From Streptomyces roseolus (lineage in GTDB: Bacteria > Actinomycetota > Actinomycetes > Streptomycetales > Streptomycetaceae): a stretch of DNA of 64,000 bases. Where the stretch lies: positions 253,007 to 317,006 of the forward strand of contig NZ_BMTV01000005.1 of assembly GCF_014649855.1 (NCBI RefSeq), read 5' to 3'. Positions 9,654 to 18,544 of the stretch are shown one piece after another. Numbering within the stretch: position 1 is the first letter of the stretch; every line of letters begins with the position of its first letter. The notes under the pieces were generated by a model. It was not told the DNA's origin. It saw only the letters and a list, made by a program, of their open reading frames with translations, and made no database searches. The translations under genes were made by a program, and so were the position numbers.

Positions 9654-10054
9654 CCGACGACAGCGTGACCCGGCTCCTCGCGATGCTGGACGACCTCGAC
9701 GCGGACGTCGACGCCACGATCGACCTCGCCGACGAGATCGCGGCGAGCGGCGACCGGACCCGGCTGCCGCGCCTGGAGTCCGAACTGGACCGGGCCGTCG
9801 CCGAGCGCAACGGCTACGCCCGCGAACTCCTCGGCGGCGTCCTCGCCGCCCTCGGCGGCCCCGACACCCTCCCGGTCCTCGTCCGCGCCTCGGCGGTCGA
9901 CCTCGGTGACGACCAGGACGGCCTGGCGGCGGAGATCGTCGACCTGGTCCAGGCCGACCCGAAGAAGGCCGAGACGGTCCTGCGCCCGCTGACCGACGAC
10001 GACGACCTGGCCGTGGCCAACCGCGCCGACTGGGCCCTGCGCTTCCTGCCGTAG
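9650..10054 (+). CDS. Small acidic HEAT-like hypothetical protein
   Basis: 134 residues, soluble and very rich in Asp (DDLDADVDATIDLADE, LTDDDDLAVANRADWALRFLP). Two helical pairs with Leu-rich spacing around LPVLVRASAVDLGDDQDGLAAEIVDLV look like degenerate HEAT units. There are no catalytic motifs. Its ATG overlaps the ComB stop, making it the third gene of the ABC-F operon. The function is unknown; a small scaffold or regulator of the operon partner is possible. Confidence 0.7.
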   Translation: MTDDSVTRLLAMLDDLDADVDATIDLADEIAASGDRTRLPRLESELDRAVAERNGYARELLGGVLAALGGPDTLPVLVRASAVDLGDDQDGLAAEIVDLVQADPKKAETVLRPLTDDDDLAVANRADWALRFLP

Positions 10055-10200
10055 CCGTTCCGTCGCGGGCGCACGTCCCGCCGGGGCGACGGGGGCCCCT
10101 GTTCGAGCGAAGCGGAGAGCCGGGGAGAGGGCGGGCACGACGGAACGGCGCTCCTGCGGGCGCCTCCGCTCCGTCGCGCCTCCGCCACGGCGGCCGCCCG

Positions 10201-10231
10201 CCCCGGTCCCGCCGCGCGGGCGGGACCGGGG
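10201..10231 (-). terminator. Hairpin terminator downstream of tex
   Basis: A perfect 13-bp stem (10201-10213 with 10219-10231) with loop GCGCG lies 17 bases beyond the tex stop. About 145 further bases towards 10055 hold no gene that I can support. Confidence 0.65.
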
Positions 10232-10247
10232 GCGGCGTCGTGGGGCG

Positions 10248-12662
10248 TCAGCGCCGCTTGCCGCCGCCCTCCCCGAAGAGCCCCGCCTTCCGGAGGGCGT
10301 CCGCCATCGCGCTGTTCGCCGGCGCGGCGGCCTGACCGCGGCCCTGGCCCTGGTTCTGGTTCTGGCCCCGGCCCTGTGCGCGCCCCTGGCCCTGACCGCG
10401 GCCCTGGCCCTGCCGCTGCTGGGGCGGCCGGCCGCCCCGCTCGCGCCGCGGCCCGCGCTCGCCGGAGCCGTCCTCCGCCACCGCCTCGTCCTCCAGCCGC
10501 AGCGTCAGCGAGATCCGCTTGCGCGGGATGTCGACGTCGAGGACCTTCACCTTCACCACGTCGCCCGGCTTCACCACGTCCCGCGGGTCCTTGACGAAGG
10601 TCTTCGACATGGCCGAGACGTGCACCAGGCCGTCCTGGTGGACGCCGACGTCCACGAACGCCCCGAACGCGGCCACGTTCGTGACCACGCCCTCCAGGAC
10701 CATCCCCGCCACCAGGTCGCCGATCTTCTCGACACCCTCCTTGAAGGTGGCCGTCCTGAACGCGGGCCGCGGGTCGCGGCCCGGCTTCTCCAGCTCGCGC
10801 AGGATGTCGGTGACCGTCGGCAGACCGAAGGAGTCGTCGACGAAGTCGGCCGGCCGCAGCGACCGCAGCGTCGCCGTGTCGCCGATCAGCGCCGCGACCT
10901 CACCGCCGGTGGTCTTCGCCATCCGCCGCACCACCGGGTACGCCTCCGGGTGCACCGCCGAGGCGTCCAGCGGGTCGTCGCCGCCCCGGATGCGCAGGAA
11001 GCCCGCGCACTGCTCGTACGCCTTCGGGCCGAGCCTGGCCACGTCCTTCAGGGCCTTGCGGGACCGGAAGGGGCCGTGGGCGTCGCGGTGCGCGACGATG
11101 TTCTCGGCGAGGCCGGAGCTGATCCCGGAGACCCGCGAGAGCAGCGGCGCCGAGGCGGTGTTGACGTCGACGCCGACGCCGTTCACACAGTCCTCGACGA
11201 CCGCGTCGAGCGAGCGGGAGAGCTTCGTCTCGGCGAGGTCGTGCTGGTACTGGCCGACGCCGATCGACTTCGGGTCGATCTTCACCAGCTCGGCCAGCGG
11301 GTCCTGGAGCCGCCGGGCGATGGACACCGCGCCGCGCAACGACACGTCCAGGTCCGGGAGTTCCTGCGAGGCGAACGCGGAGGCCGAGTAGACGGAGGCG
11401 CCGGCCTCCGAGACCATCACCTTCGTCAGGTTCAACTCCGGGTGCCTGGCGAGGAGTTCGGCGGCCAGCTTGTCGGTCTCGCGGGAGGCCGTGCCGTTGC
11501 CGATGGCGACCAGCTCGACCGCGTGCTCCTTCGCGAGCCGTGCCAGCCTCGCCAGCGACTCGTCCCACCTGTTGGCCGGGACGTGCGGGTGGACCGTGTC
11601 GGTGGCGACGACCTTGCCGGTCGCGTCGACCACCGCCACCTTCACCCCGGTGCGGAAACCGGGGTCGAGGCCCAGCGTCGCCCGGGTGCCGGCCGGCGCG
11701 GCGAGCAGCAGGTCCCGCAGGTTCGCCGCGAAGACCCGGACCGCCTCGTCCTCGGCGGCCGTCCGCAGCCGCACCCGCAGGTCGATCCCGAGGTGCGTCA
11801 GGATCCGGGTGCGCCACGCCCAGCGGACCGTGTCCTGGAGCCACTTGTCGCCGGGGCGCCCCCGGTCGGCGATGCCGAAGCGGCTCGCCACGATCGGCTC
11901 GTACGACGACGGCCCGTCGGTGGCCTCCTCCGGCTCCAGCTCCAGGCCGAGGACGTCCTCCTTCTCGCCGCGCAGCAGGGCGAGCACCCGGTGCGAGGGG
12001 AGCGCGGTGAACGGCTCGGCGAAGTCGAAGTAGTCGGCGAACTTCGCGCCCGGCCCCTCCTTGCTGTCGCCCTTGCCCTCGCGGACCTTCGCGACCAGCC
12101 GGCCCCGCGTCCACATCCGCTCACGCAGCTCGCCGATGAGGTCGGCGTCCTCGGAGAACTTCTCGGTGAGGATCGCCCGCGCGCCCTCCAGGGCCGCGGC
12201 GGCGTCCGCGACGCCCTTGTCCGCGTCGACGAAGGCCGCCGCCGCGGCGGCCGGCTCCACCGACGGGTCGGCGAGCAGTCCCTCCGCCAGCGGCGCGAGT
12301 CCGGCCTCGCGGGCGATCTGCGCCTTGGTGCGCCGCTTCGGCTTGAACGGAAGGTAGATGTCCTCCAGGCGCGCCTTGGTGTCGGCCGCGAGGATCCGGG
12401 CCTCCAGCTCCTCCGTGAGCCTGCCCTGCTCGCGCACCGAGTCGAGGACGGCCGACCGCCGGTCCTCCAGCTCCCGCAGGTACCGCAGCCGCTCCTCCAG
12501 GGTGCGCAGCTGCGCGTCGTCGAGCATCTCGGTCGCTTCCTTGCGGTAGCGCGCGATGAACGGCACGGTGGAGCCGCCGTCGAGCAGCTCGACCGCCGCC
12601 CTGACCTGTCGCTCGCGTACGCCGAGCTCCTCGGCGATCCTTGCTTCGATGGACGTCGTCAC
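10248..12662 (-). CDS. tex: Tex family RNA-binding transcription accessory protein
   Basis: 804 residues with the standard Tex order: N-terminal helical domain (FIARYRKEATEMLDDAQL), a YqgF/RNase H-like domain (LGLDPGFRTGVKVAVVDATGK and VAIGNGTASRETDKLA), the helix-hairpin-helix region (NTASAPLLSRVSGISSGLAENIVAHR), and a C-terminal S1 RNA-binding domain (GMVLEGVVTNVAAFGAFVDVGVHQDGLVH). After the S1 domain there is a Gly/Gln/Arg-rich tail of about 50 residues (QGQGRGQGQG-type repeats), which may bind RNA and is outside the conserved core. The GTG start has GGGA five bases before it. Confidence 0.93.
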   Translation of the reverse strand: MTTSIEARIAEELGVRERQVRAAVELLDGGSTVPFIARYRKEATEMLDDAQLRTLEERLRYLRELEDRRSAVLDSVREQGRLTEELEARILAADTKARLEDIYLPFKPKRRTKAQIAREAGLAPLAEGLLADPSVEPAAAAAAFVDADKGVADAAAALEGARAILTEKFSEDADLIGELRERMWTRGRLVAKVREGKGDSKEGPGAKFADYFDFAEPFTALPSHRVLALLRGEKEDVLGLELEPEEATDGPSSYEPIVASRFGIADRGRPGDKWLQDTVRWAWRTRILTHLGIDLRVRLRTAAEDEAVRVFAANLRDLLLAAPAGTRATLGLDPGFRTGVKVAVVDATGKVVATDTVHPHVPANRWDESLARLARLAKEHAVELVAIGNGTASRETDKLAAELLARHPELNLTKVMVSEAGASVYSASAFASQELPDLDVSLRGAVSIARRLQDPLAELVKIDPKSIGVGQYQHDLAETKLSRSLDAVVEDCVNGVGVDVNTASAPLLSRVSGISSGLAENIVAHRDAHGPFRSRKALKDVARLGPKAYEQCAGFLRIRGGDDPLDASAVHPEAYPVVRRMAKTTGGEVAALIGDTATLRSLRPADFVDDSFGLPTVTDILRELEKPGRDPRPAFRTATFKEGVEKIGDLVAGMVLEGVVTNVAAFGAFVDVGVHQDGLVHVSAMSKTFVKDPRDVVKPGDVVKVKVLDVDIPRKRISLTLRLEDEAVAEDGSGERGPRRERGGRPPQQRQGQGRGQGQGRAQGRGQNQNQGQGRGQAAAPANSAMADALRKAGLFGEGGGKRR

Positions 12663-12775
12663 CGTGTCCCGACCCGTCTGCTCGTACCACTGGCTTGCCC
12701 GTGCATTCTGCCGCGTCCGTCACCCGGACGCGGCAACCGGTCCGGTTCCGCGCGCGCCGCCCGGCGTCCCCGGGC

Positions 12776-13642
12776 TCAGCCCTTGCCGACGAGGTCGGCG
12801 GGGAAGGCGCCCGCGGCCCCGGCGGCGGCCAGGAATCCGCGGCCCAGCTCGGTGAGGCGCTCCACGCCGGCCGCGCCGAGGTGCTCGTACGGGGCGGCGT
12901 CCAGCCGGTCCGTGGTCTCCTCCAGCTCCCCCCTCAGCCGGACGCCGGCCTCCGTCAGTTCGCCGTCCGCGTCGAGGTACCCGCGCTCGCGCAGCCGTTC
13001 CCGGGCGGCCTCCCAGTCGGCGCGGCCCCAGCCCCGGGTGCCGAGGACCCAGCGCGGCGCCATGCCCTTGCCGGTGGCGGTGTGGGAGGCCAGCGCCTCC
13101 ACCGGGTCGAGGCCCACGGAGAGCAGGGCCGTCAGGTGCCCGTCGCCGCGGTGTTCGCGCAGCAGGGTCGCGGCGTGCCAGTAGGCGAGGTGCGGCTCCT
13201 CGGGGACCGGCAGGTCGGCGTTGGCGGAGTACAGCGGCCGGGCGTGCCGGGTGCAGGCCTCGGCGGCCCGCAGGGCGAGCCCGGCGGCCTCGGCCATCTC
13301 CGGGGAGGCGACGGCCTCCTCGCCGAGCAGCCGGCGCAGGGTGGCGTCGACGGCCCGCAGCCGGGCGTCGAGGACGGCGGCGGGAGCGGCGGTCTCCCAG
13401 ACCGTGGGCAGGTGCCGGGCGAGGAGCTCCCAGCGGTAGTTGTAGAAGGTGGCGGCGACCGTGCCGGCGCCGACGGCGCCGAGCGGGGCGCTGCGGGCGG
13501 CGAGCCGCACGGCGGCGGGGTCGGCGAGGCCGAGGGCGCCGAGCTCCCGGTCCAGGTCGGGGGAGAAGTAGAGCGTCGAGTGGAGCGGGTTCAGGGCGTT
13601 GTGGCAGCGGCGCCCGGCCCGGGGCGGCAGAGGGGTCGTCAT
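12776..13642 (-). CDS. SCO6745-type helical / HTH-like protein
   Basis: 288 residues. The sequence NALNPLHSTLYFSPDLDRELGALGL and the helical repeats that follow match what I recall of the actinobacterial SCO6745 family, annotated with a divergent helix-turn-helix (HTH_67). The C-terminal half (WEAARERLRERGYLDADGELTEAGVRLRGELEETTDRLDAAP) has the spacing of a winged-helix wing, as in MarR-type proteins. No membrane or catalytic motifs are visible. Its placement six genes from idi agrees with the S. coelicolor order. The ligand and targets are unknown. Confidence 0.72.
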   Translation of the reverse strand: MTTPLPPRAGRRCHNALNPLHSTLYFSPDLDRELGALGLADPAAVRLAARSAPLGAVGAGTVAATFYNYRWELLARHLPTVWETAAPAAVLDARLRAVDATLRRLLGEEAVASPEMAEAAGLALRAAEACTRHARPLYSANADLPVPEEPHLAYWHAATLLREHRGDGHLTALLSVGLDPVEALASHTATGKGMAPRWVLGTRGWGRADWEAARERLRERGYLDADGELTEAGVRLRGELEETTDRLDAAPYEHLGAAGVERLTELGRGFLAAAGAAGAFPADLVGKG

Positions 13643-13767
13643 GGAACAGAACCTAACCGACTGCTTGGTACGGAGGGAATGGCCTCGGCGCGCGGTCCGT
13701 CCGCATGGCAGGAAAGGTGGGGTGGCCGTCCTTGCGGCCGTCCCCGCCGGGCCCGAAGGATGGGGGC

Positions 13768-14988
13768 ATGACCCAGCGCCCCGTCCTCGTCGTCCTCTTC
13801 GACGGCGTGCAGAGCCTCGACGTCACCGGGCCCGTCGAGGTGTTCCACGGCGCCCGGTGGGCCTCGGGCGCCGCGCGGGACCCGTACCCGATCCGTACCG
13901 CCTCCCCGGGCGGCGGACCGGTCCGCACCTCCAGCGGCCTGCGGATCCTGCCCGACACCTCCCTGGAGGAGGCCGTCGCCGACGGGCCGCCGCACACCCT
14001 CCTCGTCCCCGGCGGCGAGGGCACCCGGGGCGCCGACCCGGCCCTCGTCGACTGGCTGCGGGTCCACGGGCCGCGCGCCGAACGGCTGGTCTCGGTCTGC
14101 ACGGGCGCGCTGCGGCTGGCCGAGGCGGGGCTGCTCGACGGTCACCGGGCCACCACCCACTGGATGGCCTGCGAGCACCTCGCCCGCCGCCATCCGGCGG
14201 TCGAGGTCGACCCCGACCCGATCTTCGTCAGGGACGGCCGGATCGCCACCTCCGCCGGGGTCACCACCGGCATCGACCTGGCCCTCGCGCTGGTGGAGGA
14301 GGACCTGGGACGGGAGGCGGCCCTCGCCATCGCCAGGATGCTGGTCGTCTTCCTCCGCCGCCCCGGCAACCAGGCGCAGTTCAGTGCCCACCTCGCCGCC
14401 CAGACGGCGCGCCGCGAGCCGCTGCGCGACGTCCAGGCGTGGATCGCCGAGCACCCGGACGGGGACCTGTCGGTGGAGCGGCTCGCCGCCCGCGCCCGGC
14501 TCTCGCCCCGCCACTTCGCCCGCGCCTTCCACGCGGAGACCGGCGTCACCCCGGGCCGTTACGTCGACCGGATCCGCCTCGAACACGCCCGCAGGCTCCT
14601 GGAGGAGACCGGCCGCGGCGTCGAGGAGGTCTCCCGCGCCGCCGGCTACGGCACCCCGGAGGCGATGCGCCGCGCCTTCGTGAAGGCCCTGGACACCGCC
14701 CCCGCCGACTACCGCCGCCGCTTCCACGCCCCGGCGACCGCCCCGGTCACCGGACCCGCGCCCGCACCGGTCCTCGCACCGGTGTCCCCACCGGTCGTCG
14801 ACCCCGTCCCCGCCCCGGCGCCTGCCCCGGTCGGCGCCCACGTGCCCAGACCCGTTCCCGCACCGGCCGTCGACCCCGCCCCCGGACCCGCCTCCGCACC
14901 GGTCACCGCTTCCGTCCCCGCCCCGGCGCCCGCGCCCGGACCCGTCACGGCGCCGCCGCCCGCACCCACCACCGGACCCGTCAGCTGA
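13768..14988 (+). CDS. GlxA-type transcriptional regulator (DJ-1/PfpI plus AraC HTH) with Pro/Ala tail
   Basis: 406 residues. The N-terminal DJ-1/PfpI domain (about 1-190) has LLVPGGEGTRG and the nucleophile-elbow cysteine in VSVCTGALRL. The C-terminal AraC DNA-binding domain (about 215-320) contains LSVERLAARARLSPRHFARAFHAETGVTPGRYVDRIRLEHARRLLE and AAGYGTPEAMRRAF. Beyond it lies a tail of about 85 residues made almost only of Pro, Ala and Val, unlike ordinary GlxA proteins. ATG 13768 has GAAGGA seven bases upstream. The neighbouring DJ-1 gene is the likely functional partner or target. Confidence 0.88.
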   Translation: MTQRPVLVVLFDGVQSLDVTGPVEVFHGARWASGAARDPYPIRTASPGGGPVRTSSGLRILPDTSLEEAVADGPPHTLLVPGGEGTRGADPALVDWLRVHGPRAERLVSVCTGALRLAEAGLLDGHRATTHWMACEHLARRHPAVEVDPDPIFVRDGRIATSAGVTTGIDLALALVEEDLGREAALAIARMLVVFLRRPGNQAQFSAHLAAQTARREPLRDVQAWIAEHPDGDLSVERLAARARLSPRHFARAFHAETGVTPGRYVDRIRLEHARRLLEETGRGVEEVSRAAGYGTPEAMRRAFVKALDTAPADYRRRFHAPATAPVTGPAPAPVLAPVSPPVVDPVPAPAPAPVGAHVPRPVPAPAVDPAPGPASAPVTASVPAPAPAPGPVTAPPPAPTTGPVS

Positions 14989-15002
14989 GAGGGATCACAC
15001 CC

Positions 15003-15644
15003 ATGCAGATCGCCGTCCTGCTCTTCGAGGGCTTCACCACGCTCGACGCCGTCGGCCCGTACGAGATCCTCGCCCGGCTCCCCGGGGCGGAGACCGTCTT
15101 CGTCGCCAAGGAGCCCGGCCCCGTCCGCAACGACCAGGGCAGCCTCGCGCTCGTCGCCGACAAGGCGCTCGCCGACGTCCCGCACCCGGACGTCGTCCTG
15201 GTCCCCGGCGGCCCGGAGACCCGCCGGGCCGTGCACGACCCGGAGATCCGGGAGTGGCTGCGCACCGCCGACTCCACCAGCACCTGGACCACCTCGGTCT
15301 GCACCGGCGCGCTGCTCCTCGGCGCCGCCGGGCTGCTCGACGGCCGTCGCGCGACCACCCACTGGCTGGCCTACGAGGAGCTGCGCGCGCTGGGCGCGGA
15401 ACCCACCGGCGAGCGGGTCGTCTTCGACGGCAAGTACGTGACGGCCGCCGGTGTCTCCTCCGGCATCGACATGGGTCTGCACCTGCTCGGCCGGATCGCC
15501 GGCGACGACGCCGCGATGACCGTGCAGCTGCTCACCGAGTACGACCCCCAGCCGCCCTACGACGCGGGCTCGCCGCTGAAGGCCCCCGCCCACCTGGTGG
15601 AGCGGTGGCGCGGCACCCGGCCCGAGGACCTGCCGCAGGGCTGA
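15003..15644 (+). CDS. DJ-1/PfpI family protein, isonitrile hydratase-like
   Basis: 213 residues, a single DJ-1/PfpI domain. It has DVVLVPGGPETR and the cysteine nucleophile in TTSVCTGALLLGAAGLLDGRRATTHW, closely parallel to the GlxA N-terminal domain next door. The layout fits isonitrile hydratases (InhA), which convert isonitriles to N-formamides, but other DJ-1 activities cannot be excluded. The start is 14 bases after the regulator's stop, with GAGAGGG as ribosome-binding site, so the two are probably one operon. Confidence 0.8.
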   Translation: MQIAVLLFEGFTTLDAVGPYEILARLPGAETVFVAKEPGPVRNDQGSLALVADKALADVPHPDVVLVPGGPETRRAVHDPEIREWLRTADSTSTWTTSVCTGALLLGAAGLLDGRRATTHWLAYEELRALGAEPTGERVVFDGKYVTAAGVSSGIDMGLHLLGRIAGDDAAMTVQLLTEYDPQPPYDAGSPLKAPAHLVERWRGTRPEDLPQG

Positions 15645-15647
15645 GCC

Positions 15648-16400
15648 TCAGAGGCCGTACGTGAAGCGGGGCGCCCGGCGCTCCAGGAAGGCGGCGACGC
15701 CCTCGGCGGTGTCGCCGCTGCCGTGCGCCTGCGCCGCCCAGTGGGCGTCCCGGTCGAGCCGGCCGTCGGCGAACTCCTTGGCCGCGGCCTGGGTGAGCAG
15801 GGAGCGGGAGGCGAGGATCCGGCAGAACTCCCCGACCCGCTTCGTCAGTTCGCCGGCCGGGTGCACCTCGTCCACGAAGCCGGTCCGCAGCGCCCGCTCG
15901 CTGTCGATGAGTTCGCCGGAGAAGAGCAGGTACTTGGCGGTGGCGGGGCCCACCAGGGCGGTGAGCCGTCGGGTGGAGGACGAGGGGTAGACGATGCCGA
16001 GCTTCGCCGGGGTGATCCCGAAGCGGCTGCCCTCGGCGGCGAAGCGCAGGTCGCAGGCGCCGGCGAGCTGACTGCCGCCGCCGACGCAGTAGCCGCGGAC
16101 GGCGGCGAGGGTCGGCTTGGGGAAGGCGGCGAGCGCCTCCTCGGCGCGGACCGCCAGGGCCTGCTGCTCGTCGCCCGGCTCGCGCAGCGTCGAGATGTCG
16201 GCGCCGGCGCAGAAGGTGTCGCCGGCTCCGGTCAGCACCAGGACCCGGACCGCCGGGTCGGCGGCGAGCCGGCCGAGGACGGCGGGCAGCGACCGCCACA
16301 TGCCGGCCGTCATGGCGTTCCGCTTGGCGGGATTGCTGATGACGAGGGTCGCGACGCCGTCCGTGACGGTGTCGACGAGCTGCGGCTCCACGGTCTCCAT
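15648..16400 (-). CDS. Enoyl-CoA hydratase/isomerase family protein lacking the usual catalytic glutamates
   Basis: 250 residues with the crotonase fold. CAGADISTL and AVRGYCVGGGSQLAGACDLR form the CoA-binding and oxyanion-hole segments. Aligned by eye to rat enoyl-CoA hydratase, the segment usually reading FGxPE reads FGITP, so Glu144 becomes Pro, and the Glu164 position (in the TAKYLLFSGE region) is Tyr. Hydration of enoyl-CoA is therefore unlikely by the standard mechanism; isomerase, thioesterase-like or other crotonase chemistry is more plausible. It is transcribed alone and converges on the DJ-1 gene with only three bases between stops. Confidence 0.82.
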   Translation of the reverse strand: METVEPQLVDTVTDGVATLVISNPAKRNAMTAGMWRSLPAVLGRLAADPAVRVLVLTGAGDTFCAGADISTLREPGDEQQALAVRAEEALAAFPKPTLAAVRGYCVGGGSQLAGACDLRFAAEGSRFGITPAKLGIVYPSSSTRRLTALVGPATAKYLLFSGELIDSERALRTGFVDEVHPAGELTKRVGEFCRILASRSLLTQAAAKEFADGRLDRDAHWAAQAHGSGDTAEGVAAFLERRAPRFTYGL

Positions 16401-16471
16401 GGCCGGATGCTATCCACCGGTGCCGACCGTACGATCGGGAAGGGGTCGTCAGGCAGCCACGAGGAGGCACG

Positions 16472-17137
16472 ATGGCCAGGAAGGACCGGGACGAGGGCCT
16501 CGATCCCGTGCAGGAGATGGCCCGCGAGGGGCAGAGGCTCGGGCGGAGCTTCGGCCGGCTGGCCGCGCTCGGCGTCATCCTCGTGCTCTGCGGCGTGGTC
16601 GGCCTGGTCTACACCGGGGTCGCCACCCTGACGTCCATGTGGCTCTTCGGCTGGCTGCTGCTCGTCGGCGGTCTGGTGGGCCTCCTCCAGGCGTACGCGT
16701 CCCGGGGCACCGGCTCCTTCTGGCTGGCGGCGGTGGTCGCGGCGGTGAACCTCGCGGCCGGCTGCGTGGTGCTCCGTCACCCGGAGGGCACCGCCGAGGC
16801 GCTGACGATGTTCGCGGCCCTGCTCTTCCTCACCGGCGGGGTCTTCCGGCTGGTCGGCAGCGTGGTGACGCGCGGCCCGCAGTTCGGGTGGACGCTGCTC
16901 CAGGGCGCCTTCGGGGTGCTCCTGGGCGTCCTGGTCCTCTTCGACTGGCCGGACAGCAGCCGGTACGTCATCGGCTGCTTCTTCTCGCTGGCGCTGCTCT
17001 TCGACGGCCTGGGACTCGTCGCGATGGGGATCGGCGGCCGGAGGATCGTCGGCATGGTCACCCCGCAGCCGGAACCGGCAGGGGAGGCGACTCCGATGAT
17101 TCCCCCGGAAAACGCGCAGGATCAGTCGAACAACTGA
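16472..17137 (+). CDS. HdeD family membrane protein
   Basis: 221 residues with six predicted membrane segments arranged as three helical pairs between about residues 30 and 195, each starting with the Gly-rich pattern of the HdeD/DUF308 family (WLLLVGGLVGLLQA, FLTGGVFRLVGS, LLFDGLGLVAMGIG). E. coli HdeD is linked to acid resistance at high cell density; in actinomycetes the role is undefined. The soluble C-terminal tail of about 25 residues is Pro/Glu/Gln-rich. The start follows GAGGAGGCACG. Confidence 0.8.
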   Translation: MARKDRDEGLDPVQEMAREGQRLGRSFGRLAALGVILVLCGVVGLVYTGVATLTSMWLFGWLLLVGGLVGLLQAYASRGTGSFWLAAVVAAVNLAAGCVVLRHPEGTAEALTMFAALLFLTGGVFRLVGSVVTRGPQFGWTLLQGAFGVLLGVLVLFDWPDSSRYVIGCFFSLALLFDGLGLVAMGIGGRRIVGMVTPQPEPAGEATPMIPPENAQDQSNN

Positions 17138-17267
17138 CGTCGACATACGTCATCGATCAGAAGACGGCCGATAGGTGTCGACTTCTGGTCAGTAGGTCGG
17201 GATGTCCCTCCGGATTGCCAAGACTCCCGGTGTGGCGAGAATCGAGCACGAGGGTGGGAACCGGACC

Positions 17268-17783
17268 ATGGACACCCGCGGAGGTGTCCCCGCCCGGCCA
17301 CCGTCCTACGAAGGAGTCTGGCGCTTCACCGCTCCCGCGGTCGACGTCTCCGTCCCCCAGGCCCGGCACGCGGTACGCGACCTGCTGGCCCGCCAGGGGG
17401 TTCCGGTCCACGAGGACATCCGGCACGGGCTGCTGCTGATCGTCTCCGAGCTGGTCACCAACGCCGTGCGGCACGCGGCGCTGCTCTCCCCGGAGATAGC
17501 GGTCGAGGTGGCCATCGGGCCGGAGTGGGTCCGGGTGTCCGTCGAGGACAACCACCCGTACCGGCCCAAGGCCCTGGAGGCGGACTACGGCCAGACCGGC
17601 GGCCGGGGCCTGCTCCTGGTGAAGGAGATCGCCCTGGAGGCGGGCGGGGCCTGCGACGTCGAGCACACCGCGGGCGGCGGGAAGATCATCTGGGCGGCGC
17701 TGCCCCTGGCCCCGATGGCACCGGGGCCGGGGACGGCGGAGGGCCGGGTCACCAGCCCCCGGCAGGACCCGTCAGCTCCCTGA
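17268..17783 (+). CDS. RsbW-like ATP-binding protein (HATPase_c)
   Basis: 171 residues from ATG 17268. The GHKL ATPase motifs are present: LLLIVSELVTNAVRHA (N box), VSVEDNHPYRP (G1-like) and GGRGLLLVKEIA (G2-like). Such stand-alone domains in streptomycetes are anti-sigma or anti-anti-sigma switching kinases, or accessory ATPases of conservon type. No sigma or anti-anti-sigma gene is adjacent, so the partner is unknown. ATG 17268 (MDTRGG) has GGAACCGGACC before it; an upstream in-frame start at 17202 would add 22 residues. The 3' end overlaps the convergent idi gene by 35 bases. Confidence 0.8.
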   Translation: MDTRGGVPARPPSYEGVWRFTAPAVDVSVPQARHAVRDLLARQGVPVHEDIRHGLLLIVSELVTNAVRHAALLSPEIAVEVAIGPEWVRVSVEDNHPYRPKALEADYGQTGGRGLLLVKEIALEAGGACDVEHTAGGGKIIWAALPLAPMAPGPGTAEGRVTSPRQDPSAP

Positions 17784-18381
17784 TCGCCGGGCGCGCCGCG
17801 TCGAGCACCGTCATGAACCAGGCGGAGAACGGCGCGGCCGCGTGCCGCTCGGCCAGCTCGGCCGGGGTCACGAAGGCGTACTCCCCGATCTCCTCCGGGT
17901 CCGGCCGCGGGGCGGCCTGCACCAGGCCCACGAAGAGGTGGTTGAACTCCTGCTCCACCAGGCCCGAGGCCGGGTCCGGGTGGTTGTAGCGGACGGTGCC
18001 TGCCTCGCCCATCAGGGTGGGGGAGACGCCCAGCTCCTCGAAGGTGCGCCGGGCGGCCGCCGCGAAGGGCGCCTCGCCCGGGTAGGGGTGCCCGCAGCAG
18101 GTGTTGGACCAGACGCCGGGGGAGTGGTACTTGCCGAGCGCCCGGCGCTGGAGCAGCAGCCGGCCCTCCTCGTCGAAGAGGAAGACGGAGAAGGCGCGGT
18201 GCAGCTGCCCGGGGGCCTGGTGGGCGGCGAGCTTCTCCGCCGTACCGATGGTGTTCCCGGCCTCGTCGACCAGTTCCAGCATGATCGGCTCCGGGGTGGC
18301 GGACGGCTCCGTGCCGTCCGACGCGAGCTGAGACGCAAGCCCCGGCGCGATCTCGGCCGTGGTGCCCTGTGTGGTCGGCAT
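17749..18381 (-). CDS. idi: Isopentenyl-diphosphate delta-isomerase, type 1
   Basis: 210 residues. Nudix-fold type 1 IDI: the catalytic cysteine lies in SNTCCGHPYPGE (C96), the nudix-like helix in AAAARRTFEELGV and the catalytic glutamate segment in EQEFNHLFVG. It interconverts IPP and DMAPP and so balances the precursors used by the polyprenyl synthase and squalene genes 10-14 kb downstream. Start ATG 18381 has GAAGGA five bases upstream; a longer upstream frame has no support. Confidence 0.92.
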   Translation of the reverse strand: MPTTQGTTAEIAPGLASQLASDGTEPSATPEPIMLELVDEAGNTIGTAEKLAAHQAPGQLHRAFSVFLFDEEGRLLLQRRALGKYHSPGVWSNTCCGHPYPGEAPFAAAARRTFEELGVSPTLMGEAGTVRYNHPDPASGLVEQEFNHLFVGLVQAAPRPDPEEIGEYAFVTPAELAERHAAAPFSAWFMTVLDAARPAIRELTGPAGGW

Positions 18382-18544
18382 ACCCATCCTTCGCTTCGGT
18401 CCTCGGCCCCTGGGGGCGCACCCAGTCTGCCGTACAAAACCGGCTTGTCCGCACTTCGGCGGCCGGAGCCCGCCGCTCCCACCGCACCGGAGTAACGCCG
18501 GCGCGGGGGAGCGGCGGCGCGACGGGAGGACCGTCACGGGCAGG

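Noticed and set aside
10620..13184. Open plus-strand frame of 854 codons opposite tex
   Set aside because: It mirrors the high-GC codon bias of tex and the SCO6745-type gene, lacks recognisable domains, and spans two genes on the other strand; a shadow frame.
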